Assembly: GCA_014621425.1 (NCBI GenBank)
Contig: JAANBB010000057.1
Coordinates: forward strand, 62,001 to 126,000
Origin: Cylindrodendrum hubeiense
Taxonomy: Eukaryota; Ascomycota; Sordariomycetes; Hypocreales; Nectriaceae
Length of the DNA: 64,000 nucleotides
Reading direction: 5' to 3'
In this document: one piece after another, positions 11,901-22,934 of the stretch
Layout of the letters: each line of letters starts with the position of its first letter
Position numbering within the stretch: position 1 is the stretch's first letter
Translations under genes and position numbers: made by a program
The notes under the pieces: generated by a model
Told to the model about the DNA's origin: nothing
Seen by the model: only the letters and a program-made list of their open reading frames with translations
The model's database searches: none

Positions 11901-12409
11901 CAATGTGTGGGCAGCTGTAGGGGATCACCGCGAGGCCTTGGGGCTTTACGAATCTTCCGTGGAGGCGCGAACTAAGCTTTTTGGCCAGTCAAATCAGTCT
12001 ACCCTGAACAGCCACTTTGCCGTGGCACTTTGCCTGTACCACCTTGGTGAGTACGCGCAAGCTAGGTGAGCACTGTAACACCCTGCAGTTCTCCTGGGCG
12101 CTATCTGACGCACCTAAAAGGAACCACGTGGACCAGTGTCTGAAGCAAAAGGACGCCGCAAATTGGGGGGAAGAGCATGTGTTACGAGCTAAGTATCTCC
12201 AGGCCCTTGTGATGCAGCGTTTAGACGATACAAATCAAAACTGGGAAAAGCAAGAAAATGAGTCTATCATCTATCGCAATAGGTTGCTCGTCAAGTATGG
12301 TGGGGGAAAATGGGCCTACCCAGGTGGACAGACTGAATTTGTGTATTTCGACTATTTGGTGAATATCCATGCAGGGCGGACCTTGTTTGTTGAATTCGGC
12401 GACGTTTGA
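8988..12409 (+). CDS. NLR-like STAND NTPase with C-terminal TPRs
   Basis: Seven exons (8988-9314, 9362-9391, 9455-9653, 9714-10232, 10286-10859, 10914-12065, 12121-12409) keep one frame and give 1,029 residues. The N-terminal 270 or so residues are helical and contain an ALVWGGLLVCLE stretch typical of the N-terminal domain (DUF7708-like) of fungal NACHT/NB-ARC proteins. A Walker A motif GIAGMGKS follows at about 289-296, a Walker B-like LLVFDNVES near 364-372, and a winged-helix-like region near 540. The C-terminal half, from about 600 on, is helical with TPR-like units (paired ALGLYESSVEART and EYAQARNHVDQCL segments). Fungal STAND proteins of this layout act in non-self recognition and programmed cell death. 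That role is family knowledge, not shown here. The second exon is only 30 bp. Confidence 0.85.
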
Positions 12410-12742
12410 ATTGGTGAAGTCGGATGGCGTTTCTGTATCAAGTTAGGGGATGGAAAATTGCAAAGAAAATTTTACGCGACTGAGTTTTCAATGCCAAGAT
12501 CATCGGGCAATTCGCAGCCGTCGATGACCACTATCTTTGGGCGGTGAGGGAAAGGGACTCTTAATGTGATAAGTTGCATACGAGGCTGGACACAGTGAGA
12601 CAAAAGCACCCCGCTTCAAATATTAGCCGCATGCTCACTCCCACACAGTGCTTTGATCGTCGGCTTGTTTATGAATACGAGTCCCATATATTCTCCATAA
12701 TTTACGGCTACCAATCTCCCCATACCGCGCATCAAAGCGATC
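12410..12742. other. short intergenic region
   Basis: This 333-bp gap lies between two plus-strand genes and must carry the 3' end of the NLR-like gene and the promoter of the acetyltransferase gene. Nothing else is seen. Confidence 0.5.
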
Positions 12743-13901
12743 ATGTCCATACCTCCAGGTTTCGACCCCGACAGCCTCTGTCTCCGGGAGGCAACGGAGG
12801 AGGAGAAGGTTCAAAGCTGGCGGAATAACAGCGCCGCTTGGAAGGGAAAGCTTACGATTGAAGAATACGTCGGACAACAAGCCATCAACGGCAATCAAGA
12901 GCTGACACGCAACGGCCGGATTCGATACTGGATCTACACCGACGGCGCAACCATATACACGTCGGCTGAGACGCTGCAGAAACCGGTCGTGGTGCGTTCC
13001 ACAGACGGCAAGGCCACAACTGAGTGGAGCTACGGTGTGGCGGGAGTTTTCACACCGGTCGAGTTCCGCAGACATGGCTGTGCGTCCAGCATGATGCGCA
13101 AACTTGCACTGTGGCTAGATAGTGATGAGGCCCCGTGCCAATTCACCGTCCTCTGGTCAGCTGTAGAGGTAATTCGCAGGGTGTTCGACGTGATATGATT
13201 CCAACTGGGGCTCATGCTGTGTTTGATAGGGATTCTACGAGCAATTCGGCTGGTCCATCTTTCCGACACGGGAGGCTGTCATACCAGCAGCTCCAACTCG
13301 GCTTAAAACAACGGCCAGTTTCATTGAGCGCCGCCAGCTGCAGCCGATGTGTAACTGGGATGTACGGGCGGTAACTTCCCGCATTCAACACTCCCCGTCA
13401 GAGCACAAGGAAAAAGTGCACACAGCCTTCCTGCCAACGTACGCCCAGGCGGAATGGTACTTTGCCTCGGAGGAGTACATTGCTTCAAAGCTATTCAAAG
13501 ACCCCGAACGGATCCCAACACTGAAAGGCTCACGAAGCTGCGATGGGAACGTTTGGTGCTACTGGCTTCATGATTTTAATGCAGATAAACTCATCCTCTT
13601 ACGTTTGGTATTTAAGGACCAAAATTACTCAGAGATGAGTCAATCCGTTGTAGAATCTTTGGGACAAGTTCTGCAAGCAGCTAGGTTAGAAGCCAGTGAC
13701 TGGGGATTGAAAGAAGTGACGATTTGGAATCCGGGCGAGAGAGTGTTTTCTGCTTGTCGAGAGGTTCTAAAAATTGAGCCTGGTATCAGAGAGGAGATCC
13801 AAGGGAATATACCGTGTCTAAGATGGAAACACAACACGTGGGGACATGGAGTTTTGGATCAGGTCTGCTGGGAATACAGAGAGATGTATCCTTGGTGCTA
13901 G
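12743..13901 (+). CDS. LYC1-type lysine N6-acetyltransferase (GNAT fold)
   Basis: Two exons, 12743-13168 and 13230-13901, joined in phase 0 across a 61-bp intron, give 365 residues. The first exon contains the GNAT core: REATEEEK and SWRNN near the start, then GVAGVFTPVEFRRHGCASSM, which carries the acetyl-CoA pyrophosphate-binding loop (RRHGCAS) at about residues 108-114. Across the splice SAVEGFYEQFGW forms the expected GNAT beta-5 and helix segment. The long C-terminal part (WYFASEEYIASKLF, WCYWLHDF, LRLVF) matches fungal LYC1-like proteins. LYC1 of Yarrowia acetylates the side chain of free lysine as the first step of lysine catabolism, so a cytosolic amino-acid-degrading role is likely. 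Confidence 0.82.
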
Positions 13902-14373
13902 CTTACCACTTAGGACGATGATCTCTAGGTTTTCAGGCAACTGGGTTACTTAGATAATATGGCGGCTGAATTAGTGCAAAGAATATTAGTGAGCTTCGCA
14001 TATGACATTCACCTGACAACCAGTTCTGTCGCGATATAAGGCTGCATCGCGATAGCACATTTATCGAGGCACCTCTGCAATTTACCCTCCTCTCCTCATC
14101 TGCCACCCCGGAATTCAGTACACTGACACAAAGAACATTCGACTTGGCGCCTCACTGGGGTTGAAGAGATTGACCTCTCTGATTATACAAGAGTGAGTGA
14201 TCACCTTGAAATTCCAAAGATATGTCCTAAATAACCTAACAACTAGCTGAGGGACCGAGGTATCACATAGATTTAATCCAGGCGATTTTGATGAGATAAC
14301 TTTGGTTGATGGAAACGTCAAGAGCTGCCCGACATCTGGGCAACAGACCCAGCGAACAAGAAATCAGATGGTA
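13902..14373. other. intergenic region before repeat A
   Basis: The 3' flank of the acetyltransferase gene. Its last five bases (TGGTA, 14369-14373) are repeated after the mobile element. No gene seen. Confidence 0.5.
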
Positions 14374-14618
14374 TATTGAACTGTGTAAATGAATGTATTG
14401 CAATTTGACGATAGAAGCTCTTGATTTCTATCTATTGAGGGGTCTACAAGCTGTCTTTTATAGAAGATCTTCGGCTCCTGCGGAAGGTCTTATTCCGCAG
14501 CTGTTGTCTTCGGAACCGGCTCCGGACTGACTTGTGGGGCTAGGTCCGTCTCGATCGGCCCTGCGGAGCTCGGGCCGATCGGACCTACGGAAGGGTTCCG
14601 GGTCAATTCCTTCTGACA
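14374..14618 (-). mobile_element. solo-LTR-like element, copy A
   Basis: This 245-bp block is the near-identical reverse complement of 33273-33520. Read on the minus strand it begins TGTCAGAAGG and ends TTCAATA. It is flanked by a perfect 5-bp direct repeat TGGTA (14369-14373 and 14619-14623), as expected of a target-site duplication. A TATAAAAG box (minus strand, 14455-14462) lies in the interior, and a GC-rich core can fold into a strong hairpin. Length, TG start, TATA box and 5-bp duplication fit a solo LTR of a Ty1/copia or gypsy retrotransposon; a non-autonomous element is the alternative. No internal retroelement coding sequence was seen. Confidence 0.72.
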
Positions 14619-16017
14619 TGGTACAGGGAGAGATACTGAACGAGTATCTGAAGACTCTTTTAAGTGGTTGGCCGGGTACATCAAAGTATTGACATAGTGT
14701 AATTTAGAAGCGCTTATGTATCCGCACCGATAACTGTCTTGGCCTGACAAGAATAACTTAGGCACTAGCTACACCCGGCGCCTGCCGTACGGGCCGGCGT
14801 GAGGTGACTTAAAGTGGAGGCGAACGGTTATCAAGCATAAATCCTTGCATTTTATCAACTCTAACAGGGGTGTTTTGTGGACGGACGGCTTCATGCGCAG
14901 CGAGCGTTGGTACGTGGGGCCGTCACGAAATGCTATCGATCAGTTTGGCCACCACGGTGCCGAGATCCGTCCACCTTCCGAAAGCGACTTGGACACCGGA
15001 TGGCAAGGCGTTAAATGTCCCAAACAAGGCAGCACAGGCACTTTTGACCTTTAGGATGTAGCATCCAGCATTTGTCGGAATAGCTCATCAATGTGAGAAA
15101 TACACGACGAACCATATTCGGCTATTCATTCTGCATGTGACGAACGAGCAACACTGATAGCCACGTAGTTCACTGCAAAATTCGACACGAGAGACACTTA
15201 GAAACATAACGGTAGCTGCGTAAATTAATGTTATATGTTGCTTTGAAGGGGAGAATACTCATTATTGGATATATATATCTGCCAAGACGTCAGCTGTGCA
15301 TTTCAACATCTTGGCTCTGTGCTCTGCCGGGTACGCGGGACCTTGGCAGCTTGGCACGGCTCAGTTTCAAGCTTCTTCTTTGGGAACACAAACCGGGGTC
15401 AACAGCCGAGGGACTATTTCCAAATCCCGGATCACCAACGCCGATCTATCCAATGACCCTAGTCATTTCGAACAACAACGTGCAATTGTGGTATAGGATG
15501 CATCCTAGGGCTATCATATCAGTCCAATGAATAGGACCGCTCCTATTCGAGGTAAAAATGGAGCTTCATGCTAATTGGTGGATTGAAGGAAGTAATTTGT
15601 TCTCATCTGACCTAGTACACAAATGTAGAGGGAGCAAGAAATCTAGAGTGCTTGCGTGATTAGGTAGACTATCTTTTCGCTCCTACGCGCATGAATACGT
15701 CCTATACTGAAGCCATCATAAGTTCCTGGCCCTCCACCTTCTTAAAATGGATAAAAAGAAGCATCGGGAGAGAGTGCGTATCACTCGGTGATAGTGGTCT
15801 AGTAGGAAGGTCCGAATTGGAACTTTTGGAAGTTGGGACTTCATACGAGGTTCAAAGGATACGAATCGAATGATTAATTGCTCAGAATACATACAACGAG
15901 GAGATCTTCATGTATAAATAAGAATCCTTTTCATCTTTTTGACACTCATTCTCATCCTCTTCAGCTTCCATACAGCACAGTCTTCTCTATCACTCTTCAA
16001 ATACCAGCACTGCCAAT
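14619..16017. other. intergenic region upstream of acid peptidase
   Basis: This 1.4-kb stretch starts with the right-hand target duplication of copy A and holds the promoter of the peptidase gene at its end. Open frames here (for example 14845-15054) show no signal, domain or splice support. Confidence 0.5.
15913..15920 (+). promoter_or_regulatory. TATA box of the acid peptidase gene
   Basis: TATAAATA lies about 100 bp before the ATG at 16018. It is followed by a pyrimidine-rich leader (CTCATTCTCATCCTCTTCAG), typical of the transcription start region of well-expressed fungal genes. Confidence 0.5.
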
Positions 16018-16910
16018 ATGAAGACATCCGGTCTTATTGCAACTCTTATTTTCGCCAGCGGCTCCCTCGCAGCCCTTGGAACAGAGGCGCGACGTGCTCG
16101 CAGTGCTGAGAAAATTGCCGTGCGTTCTGCTGGAAACAGGAATTCCAACCTCAGGTTCCCTGCGATCGATACAGATGGTTCGCTGGACGAGTTGACCAAC
16201 AACTCCTACGTCGAGTACTCGACCAACTGGGCCGGTGCTGTTCTTATTGGTACCGGATACAATTCTGTTACCGGCACTGTGACCGTTCCCAAGCCGAGCA
16301 TTCCCAGTGGCGGTAGCTCTAGGACTACTTACTATGCCTCTGCATGGGTTGGTCTCGATGGCGATACTTGCGAGACTGCCATCCTCCAAACCGGTATCGA
16401 TGTTGGGATTCAGGGCACCTCTTACGTTTACGAAGCTTGGTACGAGTGGTATCCCGACTGTAAGTACTACACTTGATGTGAAAGGAAAAAAAGTAAAAGA
16501 ACAGCGCTGATGAATGTTATCCAGACTCGTACACCTTTACTGGCTTTGCTATTTCTGCTGGTGATTCGATCAGAATGACTGTCAAAGCCACCTCAAAGAC
16601 AGCTGGATCAGCTACTATTGAGAACTTGACGACTGGAAAATCTACTAGTCATTCGTTCAGTAGCCAGACGCAGAGCCTGTGTGAGACGAATGCAGAGTGG
16701 ATTGTGGAGGACTTCCAGTCCGGCAGCAGCCTTGTTCCCTTCGCCGACTTTGGGGAGTTCATCTTCACCGACGCCAAGGCCACTACAACTGGCGGCAGCA
16801 CTGTCGGCGTTTCGGGAGCGACTATCATCGACATCCGCCAGAACAGCAAGGTTCTCACTGACTGTGGAACTTCTGGCACCTACGAGGTGTACTGCGACTA
16901 CACTGGCTAA
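16018..16910 (+). CDS. glutamic endopeptidase, family G1 (eqolisin), secreted
   Basis: Exons 16018-16459 and 16525-16910 (65-bp intron, phase 1) encode 275 residues. Residues 1-18 are a signal peptide (MKTSGLIATLIFASGSLA), followed by a basic propeptide of about 35 residues. The mature part shows STNWAGAVL, TYYASAWVGLDG, LQTGIDV with the catalytic Gln near 124, YEAWYEWYPD, and AEWIVEDFQ with the catalytic Glu near 209, ending in a Cys-bearing DCGTSGTYEVYCDYTG. These are the hallmarks of aspergilloglutamic/scytalidoglutamic peptidases, acid-active and pepstatin-insensitive. The length matches the family. The protein should act outside the cell in acidic medium. No odd features. Confidence 0.95.
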
Positions 16911-17637
16911 GCCTCACGGTCCCATTGCCGAAATTTGGAGGGTGAGCAGCGCCAGATTTTGGAACATTTTACTTCATGTCGGGAGGAGAACCGCCCTTCA
17001 GCTGTTTGATACCTATAACATTGTGGATTGATTTTGTCTCATCATGTCTTTAGCAATTCTAGTACATAGGAATGAACTATATGTATGTGATTACCCCCAT
17101 CTGCGTCACCCTCGCCTCTTTGCACTCTGCTCCGTAAACCAAGTTGTCGCAGCAGATCTTGTCATGTGTTTCCCTCCACTGTATTAGATTTACCTCCCCA
17201 AGTTATAAAAGTGGTTCACAATCGTAGCTCCCAAATGATCCTACTCTCAATCTCTCGACTTGGTGCTAGTGATAGCCTCGTCAGTCCTTCGGGGTTTGTC
17301 TACACTACATGCATCTTCCAATAATAAAACACATGATAACCTGATTAAGAGTTTCGTACTCGCTGACAATGTTACATTGCAGATGGCGCGGATTACCTGA
17401 TATTCCTCCCTATTAGGCTGCAATATCTCAGCCTGATCAAATCCTTGGATTGTTCCTTAGCACCGGTCCCTCGCAAAGCCTGTTTGACCCGTTTTTCCTG
17501 ATACTTGTCAGTGGAGAACTTTATCATTATTTTCACTGAATCCATTAGGTTGATTCGAATACTGCTGTATCCTATTATACAGAATTGCGATCATCGCATT
17601 CAATAAAACTCTTCAGCATTTCCAACTCATCGTGGCC
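16911..17637. other. intergenic region
   Basis: Between two plus-strand genes. It contains the peptidase 3' end and the start region of the broken phosphoesterase gene. No other feature recognised. Confidence 0.5.
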
Positions 17638-18761
17638 ATGGGCATCCTCAATTGGCTCGGCCTCCGCCGTAGCAGCATCTGGGAGCCATATACCATAATT
17701 GACCGCTTTCTCTATTCTCCACTCACCTACTTCGCCATACATTTCTACTATCTCATTACCTATCTTCGGGGACCTCCCTTCTACCCGCCTCGCGATAAGC
17801 CCACCCTCCGCGTTGTCTGCATCTCCGATACTCACAACCAGACTGTTACCATTCCCCACGGTGACATTCTCATACATGCCGGTGACATTCTCATACATGC
17901 CGGTGACCTCACCGACGACGGCTGTGTTTCCGAACTAAATGCCCAATTTAATTAGCTCCGCTCTCAACCACACAGTGTCAAGATTGTCATCGCAGGAAAT
18001 CATGATTACTGGTTTGATCCTTCCAGTCGCCCTGCCGAAGATGTCCGCTCTGGCGCTGCTCCAGATACAACAGGCCTAATCTACCTTGAGAGACGCATGG
18101 TCACTATAGATATAAAGGGGCGTCAGGTTTCTATTTTCGGTGCTCCGGATATGCCGAAGGTAGGCGATAGTAAATTTGCGTAAGTTGTCCTGGACAGTAA
18201 CCCTGTGGAAATACATAGAAATTGACATCGCCCTTTAGCTTTCAGTACACCGAAGAGACCCAGCCATGGCTGGGCAATGTTCCAGTAGATACAGACATCC
18301 TCGTTACCCATTGTCCTCCAGTAAGTTCCTATTGTTTATACATCACATCAGCGGCTTCTTTCAAGCCTGACCTCCACTGACGCTTCCTCTAGCAACACCA
18401 CCGTGATCTCTACCTTGGATGTCTTTTCCTCCTACGTGAAGTTTGGAGGGTTAAACCTCGTCTCCATATCTTTGGCCACGCACATTGGTGTCACGGTACT
18501 GAGTCTGTTTTCTTTGACGAATTTCAGGAGGCTTATGAGAGTCTCCTTTCTCGCCCTCATAGAGGGCTTATCTGGGACCTTGTCCCCAACCTCGCTTGGG
18601 TGGGCATCCTCAACATGATCTACTATGGCATCCGTAGCGTCCTGCGGGTGTGGTTTAGATTGAACACGCGCATTACTGAGGGTAGTATCATGGTGAACGC
18701 TGCTCAGGTACAAGGGAATACTGGCAAGGTAATTAACAGGGCTGTTATAGTCGACATCTAA
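17638..18761 (+). pseudogene. metallophosphoesterase gene with premature stop
   Basis: Three exons, 17638-18179, 18239-18320 and 18393-18761, would encode about 330 residues of a calcineurin-like phosphoesterase of the fungal MPPED/Ser-Thr phosphatase-like type. Metal-site motifs appear in order: ISDTHN, HAGDLTDDG, AGNHDYW, THCPP and FGHAHWCHG. An in-frame TAG at 17953-17955 (codon 106) interrupts the frame where relatives have a bulky residue before LRSQP. The rest of the gene, introns included, stays open to the TAA at 18759. A 21-bp tandem duplication (17860-17880 and 17881-17901) repeats GDILIHA directly before the GD metal motif. The ATG is at 17638. A recent loss of function is likely; readthrough or a sequencing error is the alternative. 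The truncated product would lack the GNHD and GHAH motifs. Confidence 0.8.
17860..17901 (+). repeat. 21-bp tandem duplication inside the phosphoesterase
   Basis: Two exact adjacent copies of a 21-bp unit starting GGTGACATTCTCATACATGC add seven residues (GDILIHA) immediately before the metal-binding GD motif. The duplication keeps the frame and is the only length change seen in that exon. Confidence 0.9.
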
Positions 18762-19255
18762 GGTACAAATTGTCTCTCTTTGGAGTTTTGTGATACAAAG
18801 CGTTGCTGAACTCGTTGTTTTGCTAGAAAGGAGGAGTTATTAGCGGCGGGTTGCCTTCAACAGGAAGCTCCGCCTTGCTTCTGGACTATTGATTCAACCC
18901 AATCAGTCAGTTATTGAGATCGACGAGAAAGGTTTATGTATAGCGAGGTAGGCTATGACCCTTCATAATCAACTATAGTCAATGATTAGCATGTTTGGCC
19001 AGTTTCTGTGTTGCCCTGTTGTGAATCGCTGGATCAGACGATACTGTGAGTGGAATTTATCAGTCTTTTCATTTGCCTATTTTGTATTCAACCCAGTCTC
19101 AACCCTCCTTGCTGTTGCAAGCCTATCACCCCTAAAATCACTACCAATCTTCTCTCTGGGTTGGTTGTTGGGGTTTCAAGTCTTGCACCATCCCACCACA
19201 AAATGTGTTCAACATTGGATTCAGATGACACTCCATGCCCAGTCTCGTCATGTGC
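18762..19255. other. intergenic region between convergent genes
   Basis: This 0.5-kb gap separates the 3' ends of the phosphoesterase pseudogene and the minus-strand oxidase. No feature recognised. Confidence 0.5.
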
Positions 19256-20632
19256 TTAGGAGCTATTCAAATCAGCCATCTCACAAGACGGCATCATCCT
19301 TTCATTTGCCGGTCGCGAATTTCCACGATGCCATCCCCATCTTTGGGAGAATTCTGTGGGAAGCTTGCCCTCTAGCATCTGAACAACATACTTCCCGACT
19401 ATTGGAAGGAACTTCCACCCATGGAATGATCCTCCAGTTGCAATCCACAAATTGGCCGAATGAGGGTGAGCAGTTATTAGGAAATCTTGTGTCGGAGTTA
19501 TTGCATCCCTAGACAAGGGCTAAGACAAGGCTCATAATGTGCGGAGGTATAGTAACTTACCAACAAATCCGACACTTTTCAAATGTCATACCATTTGCTC
19601 TGTCGCCTAACATGCCATAAGCCACGGCCGTTAGCCGACTCTGCATCTCACTTCTCAAGGACGCATAAACTGAGTCGGGATCTTTTGGCGGCATTGATAT
19701 GAAGTTTCCCGGTGAGATCTCGACTGTGTTTGCAAAGGCGGTGTCGCACCCAACTTTGAGTTCGCCGTCCATATTAGGCGGTATCATGCCACCTAGATTT
19801 GTTGTCGGTAAGTATCTTCGTGAATCCGAACAATTCAATAAGTACCTTTAGCTGGTCCATGAGCGTGCAAAAACGAGGGCGCTGCCCGGTGTCTGGCAGC
19901 TTCGTCAGACTTCAATCTCACAACCCCCGTGATGAGACCTGCTGCTACAACTCGATCCCCGGCACATAGACTCTTATCGACCGGGTCACTCTTGAAAAGA
20001 ATTGGCCCTGTTTCGGCACCTGTTGCGAGGACAATTCTATCGGCCTGAAAAACCTGTCCTTGGGTAGAACGAACCCCCGTACACTCTTTGTCATCGCCGA
20101 GGATCAGCGCATCAATGTCAGCCTCAATGAAGATAACACCTTCAGATACAGCTGTTTCGATTAAGTTCTCGAGTGCTTTCCCTGCCTCCACCCATCCACT
20201 GCTCATGTTGACAAAAATCTCTTCATGTGATCCCAAGTCAGCCCCTGCAAAAAGACCTTCATTCAACTTTCTCACTTCAGTTGCCGGTACCATTCGATAT
20301 GCTTCATCTACTCCAAGAGCTTTGTAGTTTGCAGCAACATTTTTACTGAAACCACCTTCATCGACCCAGATTAGCCCGGTCTCGTTATAAAACTCTTTGT
20401 AGAGTGGATCATGGCGCCAGAGCTCCTTGGCCTCCAGTGCAAGCTTCGTGTAAAAAGGAACCGGATAGTCGGCGCGGACAACCTTAGTCCAATCCCATGA
20501 AGCGCTACGCAAATTGCGAGCTCCTCTGTCGATAAGGGTTACAGATCCTGGATTTTCCCCGCGGATAAGAGCCAAGGCTGTCGAGGCGCCGAATATACCA
20601 GAGCCCACAATGATGTAAGAAGGAGCAGACAT
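19256..20632 (-). CDS. FAD-dependent amine/amino-acid oxidase (DAO family)
   Basis: Exons (gene order) 20632-19846, 19792-19561 and 19508-19256 encode 423 residues; the introns are 53 and 52 bp. The N terminus carries the FAD-binding Rossmann motif IIVGSGIFGAS (Gly10, Gly12, Gly15). A VVRADYPV segment follows, then a central IVLATGAETG motif, GNFISMPPKD, and a C-terminal CWDAITPTQDFLITAHP block followed by GGSFHGWKFLP. The Cys before the TPTQDFL motif corresponds to the Cys that covalently binds flavin in monomeric sarcosine oxidase, pipecolate oxidase and fructosyl-amino-acid oxidase. The enzyme should oxidise a secondary or modified amino acid, yielding H2O2. The C terminus lacks an obvious SKL-type peroxisomal signal. 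The exact substrate is open. Confidence 0.88.
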
Positions 20633-21254
20633 GGTGAATTGTCAGGTTTCGATCCCTCTTGATTTTAGTAAGCTAAGGGGCTTGATTATTTAGAAGTCCA
20701 AGAACCCCGCACGTAATTCAAAGTGTGATCAGGCTTTATAGCTGTGGCTAAACGGGCTTCAGCACGTCACATTGGTCAGTTCATAATCCTATACAGAGCG
20801 ATCCAATGATACCATCCTCATTATGCAGGTTCCTTTGACCATTGGGCTTGATTCGTGAACCATGATCTGTTCCATTTGTCAGCATCGGACATCCTTATTA
20901 TTGAATAGATGATTAAGTGCGTGTGCAGATGCTTCGTTTTGTCTAAGCTGGATATTGTAACAAGCAAGTCGAAGTAACAAGGAGAAGTGGTACAGAGGAT
21001 ACTACCCATCACACTTACAGGTTATAACTTTGTACCAAAACCCGAAATAGGAGCTATATACCATCTACACCTGCTGAATTGGGCTTGTTCAACGTCCAAA
21101 AGTACTCTACTAACTCTCACCTACACAATTATTGCAATTAACTACTCATTAAACCTTTATTTATTATATAACATCTGTAAATAATTTTATGGTTGCGTTT
21201 GCGTTCATTAATATTCAAGCACGCACCCTTCATACTCACCAGGATACTCGAAGG
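20633..21254. other. intergenic region
   Basis: AT-rich 0.6-kb gap holding the oxidase promoter and the 3' end of the membrane protein gene. No gene recognised. Confidence 0.5.
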
Positions 21255-22934
21255 TCAAGCGTCAGGCTCATCGTCCCGTTTACTGACTCTCAGCAAGTGT
21301 GAAGCAGCTGTCACATCTGACGCCAATCGTAGCCTCCCAAGCCCCTGCGGCGCAGCCTTATAACCCGTAGCCAAATCATCTGGCTTCCCCTCAATTGATA
21401 CCGCACCTCCTAGAGCCAGGTATACATGTTGTCCCATCCAAGACGTAACCGAAGGCGGGCCTAGCCAGATTCGAAAGAACCCGACAAGAAAGGAGATAAT
21501 TCCCAAAAGAATAAACACATACGCCGCCGAACGATAGCAGCCCGTCAAAGTTGCGGATCTAACACCTTTGAAGAACGGATAATCCTTAACGCCAAGATTA
21601 TATTTCTCGGCGAGTAGCCCTTTCCGTGTTTCCTCAGGACCGAATGGCTGATCCTCTGCATCCAAAATCGCAATCCCTGGGCCAACGATTTTGTCCCTTC
21701 CTACCGTGGCCCAGCCTGCCATCACAGCTCTAACAAAAGCGCTGACACCGTACAAAACGGAAGACTCGTCGCTGGATATGATGGCATCCACCCAGTTTTC
21801 ATAAAGCGGCAGGGAACCGTTGCTGTATTCCGTGACTGGAGGTTTAGAATCGGTGGAGAAGATTGTAACTCCTTGGTTAGGAAGCCGCAAAGATGCTCCC
21901 GTTTGAAGGTCCCTCGCAACTTCTGCAACCACGTAGTGCATTGTGTATGTTAGACGATGTGCCACACGTTGACGGGTAGAGTCGCTGCTGCCAGTACAAT
22001 CACCGCTAAACCAGCATCCAAGTCGCGCCCATTGTATCTGTACCTTGCCAGGTTCCACGATGCGATAATCCACCACGGCCTCAGCTGAATCAGACTCGCC
22101 GATCCAGGTCCGATTAGAAGTTTGAGTACGTGACCATCCAGTATAGTTTGCGGTCATAAAGAAAGAGCCGTCCTCCTCGGTCTTATTAGCAACCATGACA
22201 ATTTCGCGGGTATAAACTTGTCCCGAGTCAGAATGTTGGAAGAGAAACGAAAGATCTTGCCAAACACCCGCCATCATAATGCTTAAAGGCGCTTCAGATG
22301 TGATGTCTGCGCCTGTATTATCCCCAACTACTTCATGGGAAAAGGCTTGATTCAACGTGTTGCCCGGCTGATCGCTGAACCATGGGCTGATGGCGCCGTC
22401 GTGGAGGCCGTTCAAAGGCGGGGCACTGATCATAAATACGTATTGGTTCAAGACTTCGAAGGAGTCGGCATCAATCTGGAGGATGCCAAACTTGTAGCCA
22501 ATAGATGCGGCGACGCTTGCCAGGATCAAACAATATCGCAGGGTGAGAAATCCAGCGAAGCCTCGAGAGCCATAAAGCACAGGTGCTCGAGTCTGCGAGT
22601 TCAGATATCGGGCGTAGTCAAGTCCGGCCTGCCCTTTGGATTGGCGACTACACCACCAGTCGAAAATGTGGGTGTATGTTTCCCTGTATCCATACGACAG
22701 AAGTCCGAAGCCAATGCCGACGATGGCTAGCCAGGACTGGACGCTGAGATGGGAGCCGTACAAAAATTGGACATAAACGTCAGCCCTATCAGATCTCTGC
22801 TCCCCTGGTCTGCGGCTTTCTCCGGTCGGAGCGGCGAGGGTGTTGACGCCAACGAGGAGTAAAAGCAGGCCACCGGCGAACAGTGCGGTGAGGGAGAGAG
22901 GGCCCAGTAGCCGCAGGCGAGTGGAGACGAGCAT
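21255..22934 (-). CDS. fungal multi-pass membrane protein of unknown function
   Basis: A single exon encoding 559 residues from the ATG at 22934; the longer frame to 22961 starts with TTG. A hydrophobic segment at residues 8-32 (LLGPLSLTALFAGGLLLLLVG) could be a signal anchor. Further hydrophobic segments lie near 70-88, 130-155 and 470-495 (AAYVFILLGIISFLVGFF). Between the third and fourth lies a large, probably extracellular region with several Asn-x-Ser/Thr sites (for example NRTW, NYTGW, NGSL) and paired cysteines (GCWFSGDC). The C-terminal tail is short and basic. This layout is common among uncharacterised ascomycete surface proteins. I do not recognise a named family and assign no function. 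Confidence 0.75.
   Translation of the reverse strand: MLVSTRLRLLGPLSLTALFAGGLLLLLVGVNTLAAPTGESRRPGEQRSDRADVYVQFLYGSHLSVQSWLAIVGIGFGLLSYGYRETYTHIFDWWCSRQSKGQAGLDYARYLNSQTRAPVLYGSRGFAGFLTLRYCLILASVAASIGYKFGILQIDADSFEVLNQYVFMISAPPLNGLHDGAISPWFSDQPGNTLNQAFSHEVVGDNTGADITSEAPLSIMMAGVWQDLSFLFQHSDSGQVYTREIVMVANKTEEDGSFFMTANYTGWSRTQTSNRTWIGESDSAEAVVDYRIVEPGKVQIQWARLGCWFSGDCTGSSDSTRQRVAHRLTYTMHYVVAEVARDLQTGASLRLPNQGVTIFSTDSKPPVTEYSNGSLPLYENWVDAIISSDESSVLYGVSAFVRAVMAGWATVGRDKIVGPGIAILDAEDQPFGPEETRKGLLAEKYNLGVKDYPFFKGVRSATLTGCYRSAAYVFILLGIISFLVGFFRIWLGPPSVTSWMGQHVYLALGGAVSIEGKPDDLATGYKAAPQGLGRLRLASDVTAASHLLRVSKRDDEPDA

Noticed and set aside
18982..19512. plus-strand open frame of 176 residues
   Set aside because: It lies antisense to the oxidase exons, whose family motifs are clear on the minus strand.
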